Positions 12,582 through 25,090 are shown, counted from the first letter of the stretch. The stretch is 60,000 nucleotides of DNA from Gnetum montanum (GCA_015680685.1 MNCI01007635.1:188001-248000), one strand, 5' to 3'. The notes: generated by a model from the sequence alone, not told the origin. Numbers and translations are program-made.

Positions 12582-13443
12582 TGATGAGTGACGAGGTACC
12601 CCTATGCCCAACCATACAAATCACAAAGTGTTCACACACGATCCGGTCAAATTTTGTGGACTTTACAATTTCTAGTACACTAGTCTTCTAGGAAGTGAAT
12701 TTTCCCCTAAGATCATTCACTATATTTCCAATTACACTTGTGAAGCATAATGGTATGGTTAAGAGTAATCGAGGCATATCATTTTTATCATTTTATGTTT
12801 TATGTTTTTGGGTGCTTGAAGAGAGAGAGATAGAGTAATTTAATGGCTAATCTAAATTAACTAACTAACTAGTCTCTAACTAATCCTAAAATAAACATCC
12901 ATTCCACCTTTCCGCACACATCCTGAACCCATGTATCCACTACTAGATTACTAAGCACTACACTACTAGGTGCACCAAGCACTAATGATGTTGGGATTAC
13001 CAAGCAAAGACATGTTATGCTTGAAGTAGTTGTACTAATGTATTTAATCTATTTAGCGTATCTCGCTTAATTATCTTAATTAGCTTAATTACTAGAAAAT
13101 ATTAAATAATTAATTGAAAACATCAAATGCATAAATGAAACATTTAATCTATCCAAAATGATACAAGGTTTATCAGAAAGCTCATCTTTATTATTGCACA
13201 CACTGTCATGCTTAAGTACAACAATGCTCAAATAAAGATCCGTACACTCAATGACTCCTATTGCAGGCACTCAGGAAAATATTCTAACTCTCAAATGGAA
13301 AAACTACAAGATTTCTATACTACTATGATAAGACATGTCATAAATGTAGATTATGAGCTCATACTTATAGGCAAAAGTAGACCCTAAGTCGACGGGGGCC
13401 TCGTTACTCGGGCCTAGTTGACATAGCCAATTACAACTCATCA
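12582..13443 (-). repeat. 5' LTR of element D
   Basis: The LTR starts TGATGAGTGACGAGG in plus coordinates and ends AACTCATCA, about 862 bp. A weak TATA (CTATAAGTATGAG on the minus strand) lies near 13350-13375. It is followed by a U3 module of GTCGAC and GGCCTAGTTGAC sequences up to 13443. The right flank (CTAAGCATTAAG...) is itself the middle of another family-1 LTR, so D inserted into an older LTR. Confidence 0.75.
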
Positions 13444-14525
13444 CTAAGCATTAAGTTCTACTGGGATTACCAAAAGTTAACGTATCCTCAAAATTATTGT
13501 ACTTATTTGTATTAATTAATTTCTGATTAATTAATTAATTTGATGCATTTGAGTAAATCCATCAAATAATAAATGCATTAAGTAAACATTAAGCTAATTC
13601 TGAATGCTACAAGTTTTGTGAAGAAAGCTCATCTTTATTGCCAATCACACTAAGGTGCTCAAGTACATTAGTGTTCTAATAAAGATCCATACACTTCTCA
13701 CTCCTACTACAGGCACTTAGAAAATATTCTAACTATCAAATGAACAAAATGCAAGAGCTTCACTACAATACTAACAATGGATTACCATAAATATGGCTTG
13801 TGAGCATGTATTTATAGGCAAAGATAGATACTGCATCGACAGTGTCACATCAATGAATCAAACCATGAATGGATGCAACCACGTCAATGGGATTGTGTCA
13901 ATAGCATCCCATTAATGCACTCTAAGGAAGATGCTTATCATTCATCCTATAAGAATGAGTTTTTATTTTGTAACGTACCATCATATCCTATATTCATGTA
14001 CCTAGTGCTAAGATTACCAAGTGTTATGCTACTAGGCTAATTAAGTAATAATTTTTTTGGGATTACAAAGCAAATACATGTTTACACTTAATATCAAATT
14101 ATACTTATTCTATCAAATATTTATAACACATCAAAAATTTAAATCATTAAGATAAAGTATAATGAAAGATAAAATACGTAAAATAGTAAATCTATTCTAG
14201 TTAAGGTATTGCAACGGAAACAAATCAATCTCAATCTTATTACCAATTATGAAATGTATCTAGGTATATTCCACTTGAATAAAATGTCATACAACTAACT
14301 TGAATTCATGTTGTGAGCACTTGCTAATTATTTCTAGGCTGTAGAATCGAACTACAAGAGCTATTCTATAATTATGATCAAATGGTGTCATAAATATGGT
14401 AGGTGACCTATATTTATAGGCATTTACTCAAACTAAGTTGTTGCACATTTGAATTTGTAGTAAGGGATCCAACATCATATTTATAATGTTCTAGCTAATA
14501 GTGAATGCATTTTTATTGTTCATTA
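13444..14525 (-). repeat. LTR of element I with internal tandem duplication
   Basis: Two successive stretches (13444-13980 and about 13981-14525) each repeat the middle-to-U3 part of a family-1 LTR: the GGGATTACCAA block, the 'AAGCTCATCTTTATTGCC' block, the AAAATATTCTAAC block, a TATA (TATTTATAGGC near 13808-13820 and 14410-14420) and a variable module. The first half is missing because D inserted here. At about 14526 the sequence passes into a TACCTCCATGACTTA motif, the PPT-like sequence that normally flanks a 3' LTR. This is therefore probably the 3' LTR of a minus-strand element extending rightward. Confidence 0.55.
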
Positions 14526-17500
14526 TACCTCCATGACTTACTAAAAATCCTTGAGTCATGCAAAATGGAACAAAATTTGTTACATAATTATGGAAGTGAC
14601 ATTAACTCACATCAACTACAAACTAACTTGACATTAGCATAACTTTAAGTGCCACATTACAAAATTTATTATAAAATTTATTGAATTGAATAAATTACAA
14701 AAAATGACAAAAAACTATATAGATTTAAAAATAGAGCTTTAAAATTTTCCTTAAAATCCATCAACAAGTGGTCTTTAGGTTAGTGGTGATAATTCTTCAA
14801 GTCTCTACTACTTTATTAACTTCCTCCCTTTGATGAAAAATAGGAAAATCATAAATAAATATTTCTTTCCATTAATTTGTAGATCCTCTACAATCCAAGC
14901 TTGGTTAATTCTTTAGTATTTAGATCATTCATAGACATAACAACTATAGGAACACATCATTAGACATTGGATAAGCCAAGAAACAAATGTAATGTTGTTT
15001 AATTTGAGCATCACCTAGTCCTTTTGCTACTAGTAGTCAATCATCCTTCATGTAAGGTTCTTAACAACATCCCTTTAATCTATAAACTTAGCTGTTATAA
15101 CCTTAAGTTCCATATTGGCAACTCATGACTTCTATTTGTCCTAGTCATGAAGTTAGGACTCACATTCAAAGAGAGTAAACATGACTATAAGTTATTTTTC
15201 TATTTGTGTTGTTGATCTACTAGTTGTGATTATGGCCAAATCGGAGTCTCAAAGGTTGGCCAATTCAAGATCATGAGTCATGTCTTTGACTTTTAGCTCC
15301 TTCATTTTTAGCTTTGCTTAATCAATTACATTGATGGCATCTAGCATGTCTGTCCATGCAACTATGATAGGTTGTTAAAAAGTAGTATTAACTTTGTTCT
15401 TAACTATTGCAATCTCCTTTTCATTAATCTCTTTTTGCAATCCTACTGATCTATGTGATGTTTATTAATCATCTCATGTTGCTTTTCTTTATTTTTCCAC
15501 ATGATTATTTCTAATGTAGTTTACTACTAAATTTCCTTGACTTCCTACATAAACATGTTCCTGTTTTCATTGGTCAACCTTAAAAACTCTAAGTTGACCT
15601 TCATCATCTATTCATAGATGTGTTGAAAATTATTTTTAAGTAGTTTATTTTCTTTCTTTAGGCTCTCCGACATCTAATTCTCTACCATAATATCCTTATT
15701 TTCTTCATGAAATGTGACAATGGAATTTTTAAGGGAATCCAATTCACCTTTGGCTTGTGATGGATTCCATGTTACTTATTCTTTTTCCCATTTCATCTTC
15801 TTCTAATTAGTCATAAGATGTAATTTCATTTGTGAAAAACTAGCCAAGCATCTCTAAAGCCACAAACTATAATAGATCATTCAGTTAAGCATAGTGTCAA
15901 GCTATTTCATCTTACATTCTTTGAACATCCAAACCCACTTATTATAGTAACACCGTACCAACTTTCTCTTCATTAAGATAAAGTTAGATTTTAGGGCCAT
16001 AAAATTATTTGAAATGTTAAATAGTATTTCCACTATTTTCTCTATTTCAAGTAATCTTACCAAAATATCCTTATGTTGAGGCATGGCCATGCTTTCTAAA
16101 ATTCCTAAATGTCTTGTTCAGCACCAAAGTCAAAGATAGATATCATGGGAATGTTCAAGGCCTTAATGACATGATCAATAAGTATCTTAACAATCACCTA
16201 TTACCCACAATGTGGTAAGAGCATGATGTTTGCACCATCACCAACTCTAGCTTGACCTAGAAGTATGTTGCATTGCCTAAAATTTTTGTCTCATAATCCC
16301 TTGGCAATATGATAGTAACCTCTCCAAACATAGGATTCATCTCGACAAGGGAATTTCTTACTATTCCCAACTAATGGCCTAGGAGATGCCCTAAATATGG
16401 GTCATGGAAAAATGATATATCCTAAAATTACCTGAAGATTCCTAAATGTTAGTGCCTACTACACTAGTCTCTGCAGTGCGTGATTTAGCATCTATGATTT
16501 TTGTTATTGGTAAAGTTGCTGGTAGAGTGAATGTGACTACCTATGCTAAGGTACTTGTTACACTTCCTTTTGTTATTGCTAACAATGTGGTTGCTAACTT
16601 CTATACCTTCTAAGAATGTATTATCTTTATGATTTCACTTGAGGATGTTGTTGAAGCTATTTTGCAAAGTTTCTAGATTAGGCATGGAAATAAGAGACTT
16701 TCTTGCTTGATAGATTCTCCTCAAACTTGCACTCAATCTCCAAGAAGAGAAGATAAGTAAAGTTGGTAGGAAACTATATACTAAGGATCAAACATGTGTG
16801 AGCTAAAAAGGATATGATCATTTTGAAATGTAGAATTAGATTGAAGGTGTTGGAATATAAAATAAGTAAAACATAGACACAACCCAAGATATATAGTCCA
16901 ATTAGAACTCTATGTAACTTAGCATTGTCCATCAAAATCAAATCCATCACCTAAAGCTTCCAAATCAAGTGTCTTACCACTAGGCTAACACCTTATTGTT
17001 AAAGTGCCATTATATTAATACGATATGTTTTGATCTTAAAGTAGATCTTGGTCAATGTTGAGTTATAAAGTTAATAATTATTCAGTTCAAGTTATGGAGT
17101 TGTATTCCTTGTAGTTCACATCATATGTCTTTTACATACATTTAGTTTTGATGTTGATAGTTAAATGAGCATATACCTCTACAACTCTAATCCTTGTGTT
17201 AGGGATCCCTAGCACTTCTGCAATTTGCATCTATTAAATAGAATATGAAGAGATCTTCTATTTTAACTATGGTATGTAGTTAACAATTGTTGTAGAACAA
17301 GATTGTTTTGCCAAAGTGCCACTCCCTATTGGTAGACAAGGCTAGCCAAAGAGGAAAGACTTATAGTTTCTCTCTCAACTCTTGTAGAGAAAACTCTATA
17401 AATGAGGCAAAGTTGAGCTATGGATGCATACTTCTCAAGATAATTTTATCTCAAAATGTCTCTAGGTAATTATTCATGAGGCTTACCTTCAATTCAATGG

Positions 17501-17776
17501 GAGGTACTTGTCCTTAATTATTTCTTCTATACTTGCCTCACAAATTGCACCTCTGGTTATTCAAGCATTGGTTGCTATCTTGGAACTCCTATTGTGGTTC
17601 TTGGCTACATCTCGATCATTGTCTAGTTCCTTTTATGGTTTTTTTAAATTCGTAACTTAAAGTTGCTTGCTTGGAATCTAACTTGTAACCTTGGGTTTCT
17701 ATACCCAGGTTGTTTACTACTAAACTAACACACCTTTAAAAACCTCCCATACATAAATACATAATGTAGAGGTAAG
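14526..17776. other. Unidentified degenerate coding-like region, interior of element I
   Basis: The first ~100 bp align with family-1 3' noncoding sequence next to an LTR. From about 15350 to 16100 the minus strand gives Lys/Glu/Asn-rich, coiled-coil-like translation with scattered stops, for example GELDSLKNSIVTFHEENKD and SLKKENKLLKNNFQHIYE. A 62-codon open segment lies at 15902-16090. I recognise no domain, and no gag, RT or integrase motif was found. 17280-17640 is a more mixed-composition block that I also cannot identify. It may be a decayed gene carried by an LTR element, or simply older unrelated sequence. Confidence 0.35.
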
Positions 17777-17781
17777 CCTTT
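17777..17781. repeat. Target-site duplication CCTTT, left side of element E
   Basis: CCTTT directly precedes the LTR and recurs directly after the other LTR at 25091-25095. This marks E as a complete insertion. Confidence 0.85.
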
Positions 17782-18878
17782 TGATGAGTGGAGAGGTACC
17801 CCTACACTCAACCATACGAAATGAGCGTAGCACACGTGATCTGGTCGAACTCCGTAGACTAAATGCCTAAACGCCCCATGGAACACTTGGGGTTAATCAT
17901 TCGTTGTCTTCCTAGACGTACTTCTTGTTGTCACGGTGTATGGTTAAGTAAGTCCGAGGTATATGATTATTTTTGTCTTTTCAGGTTTATCAACTATGCT
18001 AAAGGGTGAAGGGTTGAGAAAGCTAACTAACTCTAACTAAGGACCTAAGTCTATATTAACTAGCATCAGCATCCGTTCCCACTTACTGTACACACCCTGA
18101 ACCAACGCAACTGTGGCTACCAAACACTAATTGTTACTGGGATCACCAAACGTAATGCATGTGCTCGAAGTGGTCGTACTGAGGCACTTAACCAACCTAA
18201 GTGTGATAAGTAGTCGATTCCTTGACTAGTCGTACACACCCGTAGGTGCTCGTAGCTAAGTCGTACTTACCCCATGTTCTAGGAGTGAAGGGTGAGAGAA
18301 CCTAACTAGCCTAAGTACGATGAGCAGTCGATTCCTTGACTAGCCATACACACTGGGACTACCACTAGGATTACCAAGCATAGATCCTAGAATATGCTAC
18401 TGGATTACCAAGTAGTCACAATGCTAGTAATCAAGTCGTACTCATACTGCATGCGACGAGCAACCGATTCCTTGACTAGCCATACACATTCTTAGATGCT
18501 CGTAATCAAGTCATACTTGTATCGCATTCTAGGAAAGCAATAAATAATAAGAAATAAAATCCTATCCATGCACTACAAGGTTTATCCAATCAAGTTCATA
18601 TTTTTGCCATACACAACTTGTGTTTAGATACAATGTTGCTCAAATAAAGAGCCGTTCACTCTAGGACTCCTACTCTGAGCACATGGGAAATTAATCTAAC
18701 TTTGGAGTGATCAAACTGCCAGAGCTTCGCTACTTCTAGCTAGGATGGGAAATGAGGGGAGTGTCGCCTCTTATTTATAGATTTGGTGGTACATCGCAAT
18801 ATCGCGTACGCGATATCGTAGGGGACGACACGATATCGTGTACGCAAAATCGTGTCTTATGCATATCGCGTCTCATCA
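17782..18878 (-). repeat. 3' LTR of element E (1,097 bp)
   Basis: The LTR begins TGATGAGTGGAGAGG and ends GTCTCATCA in plus coordinates. It is 254 bp longer than its partner LTR. The extra length is in 18200-18500, where a block containing CGATTCCTTGACTAG occurs three times (near 18208, 18325 and 18468) instead of once. The U3 module near 18790-18878 consists of GATATCGCGTACGCGATATC-type palindromes next to a TATA box at about 18773. Confidence 0.9.
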
Positions 18879-20765
18879 TACCCTCATGACTGAATGAAAA
18901 CTCGTCCTTGAGTTCCTTACAATAATATCAGGAAGGTATGGAATTATTGAGGGGAATGGAACTAATGGGATGACATGTGAACGGATCCTTATTACAAGAC
19001 TTGACAAAATTGGTGTTCATGACAATAAAGGTGAACACCTTATTACAATGACATCAGGCCCGTGTTGGCAGCTTGAGAGAAAGAGAGAGATAGAAAGAAG
19101 TGTTGCTGCTACCAATGCCAAGATTGCACTTTTCATTGTCCATCCATAAGCGCACCATCAATCTTGCTTCTTGCATAGCTGCTTCAGCGCTTCTCCATTC
19201 CAAGTGTTTGCTTCAACTCAAATCTAATCTATTGTTTGCATGATCGCCATCTACACACACAACACAATCATATATTAGCAAGTGTAAATGAATCATCATG
19301 TAATTAATACCTTGCTTCAGTGTAAGTCCATTGTCTAGGTTGTGGTATGGCTGATATGGACCTGGGAAGATGTTACTGATGACTACTGAAGGTATAGGGG
19401 TTAGGAAGAAAATCAAAAAATTTTGGGGCTAGGAGAAAATCGAAAAAGCGGGCCCCGTACCCCCATGACTAATCGCAAACCTCCAGTAGTGTTAGAATGA
19501 AAAAGGGAAAGGAGTAAGAAACATAAATAAAAAGGGACAACTGAAAACATCAGTGAAATGGATGTTAAGATGGGAATGAACAAGATAATAATTAATTGCA
19601 AAATGTTAAGGAAAAGAAGTTAACGAATGCACCAAATAAGAATGTCAGTGGGTCCTCCCCAAAGTAGGCGCATGCCGTTAATGCCCTGATAGACCCACAT
19701 TCAAAGAGTTCATAGGCTTTAGGAATGTCTTTTGGAATAAGAGTTAAAGTCTTAACCACAAGAATTTACCGAAAAGAAAAAAATGCATCAACCAAAATAG
19801 ATACACCAATGATACAACCGGAAATGAGGTGAACAATGGAGAGAAGGATGGAAAGGAGAGAAGAGAATGGAATGGAATCTCAAGAAAAAAGTGGTGTATA
19901 GCCCCTCATGTGTTTTATGGTTACTGTGACTTGGCAAGTCTCATTCCAACTCTGACCTCAAACCAACCACTTCCAGCGACTTCACATCAATGCATTTGGC
20001 TAAACCATCCACTTGGATAACAAGGATGCATCTTCAAAGAGCCACCACCATTTCGATGAAAAAAAGGAGACAATGGGATTTGAGAAGGGCCTTAGTTAGA
20101 GGGAATACTTTTGGTTCCATAACCAGTGCTTGTAGCCGAAATTTTATTGCGTCTAAGGGGTGTGCTTTGAATTCTCACTTTCTTCCCTTTTTTTTTGGTT
20201 TTGTATTTTTTGTTTTTATGCGTAAGAACCATACCATGCAAAGACTTCTTATTTTTATTGTCTTAGCTTCCAATAATTGGGTAACATCGGAACAGTAAGA
20301 AAACTCAAGAAGAAACATCTAAGCACCCAAGAGAATGAAGAACACAAAATCATCAAGTTCCCTTGAAGTCACATCCTTTGCAATCCTTGAGTCCTTCCTT
20401 AGTTTGAGAAATACCCAGTCACCGATTCGTTAAAGTTCTTATTAGAAGGGAACTGTACATTTCCAAGCCAAGAGAAACCATAGAAATTGGTGGATGGATG
20501 GATGAAGTGATCTCATTGCCTGCAATATCAAAAGAAACATACCTTAGTATCAACATTATGAATTAAAGGTAAAAACCAAACATTAGCAATCAATATGAAA
20601 ATAGTTCATACCATTAGTCCAAACACTTATTATGGGACAAAATTACAGGATGGATACACACACACTAACACAAAAAATGGAAAAGTGTAACGATGTTGTA
20701 AAAAAAATGTTGTAAAACAAAAATGTGTAAAACAAAAACTTAAAAGAACTGAGGGCCCCATATGG
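18879..20765 (-). other. 3' noncoding region of element E with three PPT-like motifs
   Basis: No retroviral protein is encoded here. PPT-like motifs (TTAGTCATGGGGG on the element strand) occur at 18879-18892 beside the LTR, at 19458-19472 and at 20783-20798. A (GA)n tract lies near 19075-19095. Next to it is a short open frame whose product contains LWMDNEKCNLGIG (about 19080-19215). The whole stretch aligns with 32851-34760 of G and 49976-51980 of F, so it is conserved across the family. Confidence 0.75.
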
Positions 20766-23700
20766 TTAGCATAGGTCTCCATCTCCCCCATGACTAAGTT
20801 GTAAGGGAGAGATCCGAAATAATGAGCATCTATTTGAATTTCTAAGAAGTGCCCAACTTCTCCCAATTGATGATCTTAGATTCAGGGGTGGAAGTTGGCG
20901 ATGCTCATGTTCCAATGTATATATGCTTTCATTGTTAGCATGAGTTTCCTCAGTTCGTTCCATGCATGTTTTTCTGCTCCTACAAGTAGCTGTCAACCAC
21001 GAGGTGTCTACTACTTCTTGTGTGGTTACTACATACAGGAATCTTTGTTGCAGAGTTTCAAGGGTACACCTACTGCATGAAGGAGATGAGCATCCCTCCA
21101 TGTCATCACTCGATGAATCACTATATATGATACATGGAACTTTCCTCTTCTTGATCTTTCCACATATGTTTACCTTAGAGATTTCCAAGGAAAGATTGTG
21201 GATCCCAAGGCATGCATCTATTGTGCTTAGCCATGCCCATCCTATTATAATTGGGAAGTCCCCTTCATTGTTGTTCGCTTCGATCACCAGAAATTCAGCT
21301 GGGTAGGACCAACCACACACAATGGTAATAATGTCCTCCACCAATCCCAAGGGAATGGTGATGGACTGGTCTGCCAGCTCTAGTTAAATGTTGCTCTTCT
21401 TAAGTTGGGGCAAGTTCCAGGCATGATACATCTTTTGTGAAATTAAGTTGACTCTGAAACCTGAGTCAAGAAGATCCCTATGTGGTTCATTTCCGGCAAT
21501 CTGTAAATAGATTAAGGGACTCCCAGGGTCAGTTAGTTTACTGGGAAGGTGGCCTATCTTGATCTAATCAGTTACGGTATGCGTTAACATAACCGTATAC
21601 GTTAAGCTCTGATTTGGGACGGAAGGGTGCTCCGAAGTGTTAGATGGTGGAGGATTGTACATGGCCTTAACCACTTGTTGTTGCGAGAGTTTGTCTGGGC
21701 TTTTGGTTCAGAAGTAAGGTCTTCTCTTTTTATAGTTGTTAGAACCAGCAACAGGTTGGATATTTACAACTCTCGCAGCATGACGTTGCTGCAGTTGAGG
21801 AGGAAGTTACCCTTGCATTGTTGGAGCAGGAGGTGTTACAGGAACTACTTGAGGTGGAAGAGGTGCGGATGGATTAGGAGGATGGTGTGGGTATGGAGTG
21901 TCTCTCGGAGGAGAAGGAGTCCTTCTGAAGTACTCCTGAGCTTGGTAGTGACGGTTGGGGGTTGCATGACGCATAGAGTCACTTGGAGAAATCTGTTGCT
22001 GCACATAATATCCATAAGGATCAAGCTGCCAGTAAGGGTACTGTTGTTTTGGCGATGGCATCCCCCATGACTGTGGGTATTGCCATTGCTGATGCTATCC
22101 GATGGGCTGAGGTGGAGTTCCACTTGGATAATACGTTAGTGGTTGGTGGAACTACCTTGGGTTAAATTGTGGATAAGGCAACCTTCGGGGTGTTTGCCGT
22201 TGATTGAGTCTTGAATTTAGTGCATACACCCCAGACTCCTGTACATGTGAGATAATGGGGCAACATCCCTTAGGATGGTCATAGTAGCAGACCTTACATC
22301 CACCATCATTGTCTGTGTCAAAATCTATAGCCACATCAGAGTTAGTGATTTTCCCCTTACCCTTGTTATGTGTAGGGCTTAAATCTCTCCACATTTTCTT
22401 ACCTTTGTCACTACTTTGCTCTACATTAGACTCTTCTACAATTTTTAAGATGGTTTCAATTTTAGAGTCTAAGGAACTCCATACATCGTCTACCTTAGCT
22501 GCTATTTCTATTGTTAACTTTTGAATCGGCAAGGTTTTTCAGTTCACCATATCTTCGATTGGTGACTCATCCTCTTCATCACAAAATTTCACTCCCTTCT
22601 TTTGAAGGGAGGGATCACGGTTGTACTCCTCCACACTTTCCCTTTTGTGTAGCCCACCTTCTTCATTTGCTACTTGCTCTAACAAGCTTTGCACTTCATG
22701 GGCTCTAAGTTGTGACAGCCTCCCTTGGGCATATGTTCCAAGGGTTCGTCTCGTTTCATGCCTTAGCCCATCCACGATGTGGTGCAGTTGATCCCGCTGT
22801 GCGTACCCATGTCTTGGGCAATGATGTAACAATGTGTAGTAGCGGGCCATGGCAGCATCCAAGGGTTTGTGATGACCTTGCTTCCAGCCTTGGATCTGCT
22901 TACACAAATTGGACACTCTAGAGTACGTTTGATACTTTTCGTTAAACAGTTCTAGCATCGTACTCCACCTCCTAATGGTTTTCGGTTCTAAGGACTGGTA
23001 CCAGCTCTGTGCTTCTTTAGGGAGTGTCCTTGGGAACAACTTAAGCTTTTTCCACTTACTATCTATATTCTGCAAGGCACAGGCATCATGGAATGCCTAC
23101 AAATGATTTTGCGGATCAGCATTGTATCCCCCTTCAAATTGTGAGATATTGTTCATGTCTAATTGTTTGATCCGACTATCCTGCAAATGCCTTGTGGGAA
23201 TCCTAACTGCCTCCGTAATGTCAATCATACTTTGGGTTGCGAGTAGGGGCTCGTCATGATCGTCTCTTTCATGATGCCTATGATGTCTGCGTGATTCCCT
23301 ACTCTCTCTACGTTCTTGCCCTTGTCCTCTCTCTTGACTCTCCCGTTGAGGTCTCTCATCCTTTTTACTTTTATCCTCCCTTTTATGTTCATGGTGGCTA
23401 TGCCTAGATCTGGAAGGAGAGGGTGAGTGATGTGAAGAAGGAGAAGAAGAAGGGGAACCATCGCCATGATGATGTTTCTTGCCTTCTCTTCGGTTGCTAT
23501 GATCCTGATCGTGGTGATGATCAAAGTGCTCGTCCTTAGCATGAGTGGTTGTTCCCTCTGTGAATAGTTGGTGTTCACAGGTATTAGAACTAGGGATATG
23601 GATCATTGATCTTATGTTCTGATACCCGACCTCCTCACCATCGTTAGGAGGGGGAACGTCCTTTGCTAAAGAACCCAGGACAAAGGGTTCCTCATCTCCT

Positions 23701-24107
23701 ATTTCGCTAAGGACATGCAGGGATTTGCCCTTCAGAAAGGTATGGTGACTCTCCTACCTTGCATCCCTAATACATTGTAAATCTATGGGATGATAATCCC
23801 TCATATCAGAATCTATCGCAATGTATTCAGCATAAAGTTCTGTCATGCCAGTCTCTGCCAAAGCACGGAGAAGCATGTTAGGGATAGCACGATCTAGAGG
23901 TAACACTATGTTACCAAACAAATCTCTCCAGTGCAACTGTTCATCTTGATGGAGGATAAAGGTAAGATCAGGCACATACTCATCAGGATGAGTATATGTC
24001 ACCCTATATTGTTTAGGACTTGCCTGATTTTGGTTATGTCTTTTATCTTGCCAACTGTCTCTAGTATGGTCCTTAGGTGGTGAGTTGCTCTTATGAGAAG
24101 AAGGCAT
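20766..24107 (-). pseudogene. Gag-protease polyprotein of element E, single frame broken only by stops
   Basis: All parts lie in one frame of 1,113 codons from the ATG ending at 24107, with no frameshift. In-frame stops occur at 23754, 23097, 22539, 22152 and 21807, and three more lie between 21806 and 21351. Domains in order: an uncharacterised N-terminal block (VTYTHPDEYVPDLTFIL, residues ~35-55); a Ser/His/Arg-rich stretch (~195-285); the retrotransposon gag core (~345-490, AQSWYQSLEPKTIRRWSTM); an acidic linker; a zinc-knuckle-like C-x2-C-x3-H-x3-C (604-615); a Pro/Tyr/Gln-rich tail; and retropepsin with LLDSGFRVNLIS (Asp 881) and FPIIIGWAWLS. The last ~25 residues come from sequence beyond the normal pol junction. 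Gag would form particles and the protease would cut the polyprotein. As it stands it cannot make the full protein. Confidence 0.85.
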
Positions 24108-24227
24108 TTTTATCGGTGTGCTAATTTACCGTTCTAAAATTTTTCTTTTGATTAACCTGAAGGTTTGTTAAGGCTCACAATGATGTGAGTGATATCCCTT
24201 ATGTTCTATTTGACGCACAAACACTTA

Positions 24228-24247
24228 GTCCTCGACAACGGTGCCAA
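24228..24247 (-). other. Primer-binding site, element E
   Basis: The minus strand reads TTGGCACCGTTGTCGAGGAC directly inside the 5' LTR. It is close to the tRNA-Asp-complementary PBS known from Athila-like gypsy elements (TGGCGCCGTTGCCGGGGA). The primer tRNA assignment is an inference from that match. Confidence 0.8.
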
Positions 24248-25090
24248 TGATGAGTGGCGAGGTACCCCTACACTCAACCATACGAAATGAGCGTAGCACG
24301 GGTGATCCGGTCGAACTCTGCATGGAACACTTAAGGTTAATCATTCATTGTCTTCCCAGACTTACTTGTCGTTGTCACGGTGTATAGTTAAGTAAGTCTG
24401 AGGTATATGATTTTTTTGGTCTTTTCAGGTTTAACTCCTATGCTAAAGGGTGAAGCGTTGAGAAAGCTAACTAACTCTAACTAAGGCCCTAAGTCTATAT
24501 TAACTAGCGTCAGCATCCGTTCCCACTTACCGTACACACCCTGAACCGATGCAACTGTGGCTACCAAACACTAATCGTTAATAGGATCAACACACGTAAC
24601 GCACGTGCTCGAAGTGGTTATACTGAGGCACTTAACTAGCCTAAGTGTGATAAGCATCCGATTCCTTGACTAGCCATACACATCCTTAGATGCTCGTAAT
24701 CAAGTCATACTCGTACCGCATTCTATGAAAGCAATAAATAACAATAAATAAAATCCTATCCATGCACTGCAAGGTTTATCCAATCAAGTTTGTCTTTATT
24801 ATCGTACACAACTTGTGTTCAGGTACAATGTTGCTCGAATAAAGAGCCGTTCACTCTAGGACTCCTACTGCAGGCACATGGGAAATTAATCTAACTCTGG
24901 AGTGATCAAACTGCCAGAGCTTCGCTACTTCTAGCCAGGATGGGAAATGAGGGGAGTGCCGCCTCTTATTTATAGATTTGGCGACAGACCGCAATATCGT
25001 GTACGCGATATCACAGGGGACGACGTGATATCGCTGCAGTTGCGATATCACGTACGCAATATCGCGGCTTGTGCATATCGCATCTCATCA
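24248..25090 (-). repeat. 5' LTR of element E (843 bp)
   Basis: The LTR runs from TGATGAGTGGCGAGG to CATCTCATCA in plus coordinates. TATA lies at 24967-24974. Upstream of it on the minus strand, between 24985 and 25090, are repeated GATATCG/CGCGATATTGCG palindromes. It is highly similar to 17782-18878 apart from the repeat expansion there. Confidence 0.9.
24967..24974 (-). promoter_or_regulatory. TATA box of element E 5' LTR
   Basis: The minus strand reads CTATAAATAAGAGG, conserved with the corresponding site of G (34827-34834). It lies between the palindromic U3 module and the rest of the LTR. Confidence 0.65.

Larger units (their letters stand above)
17782..25090 (-). mobile_element. Element E: complete family-1 LTR element with gag-PR only
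   Basis: The element is bounded by perfect 5-bp target duplications. It reads leftward: 5' LTR (24248-25090), PBS, one long gag-protease frame (24107-20766), a 1.9-kb 3' noncoding region and 3' LTR (17782-18878). RT, RNase H and integrase are absent. The protein linker that normally leads into RT is joined directly to the sequence that normally follows integrase. It is therefore non-autonomous by structure. Element G has the same architecture. Confidence 0.9.

Noticed and set aside
20895-21306. Plus-strand frames across element E protease
   Set aside because: They are antisense to the recognised protease frame.
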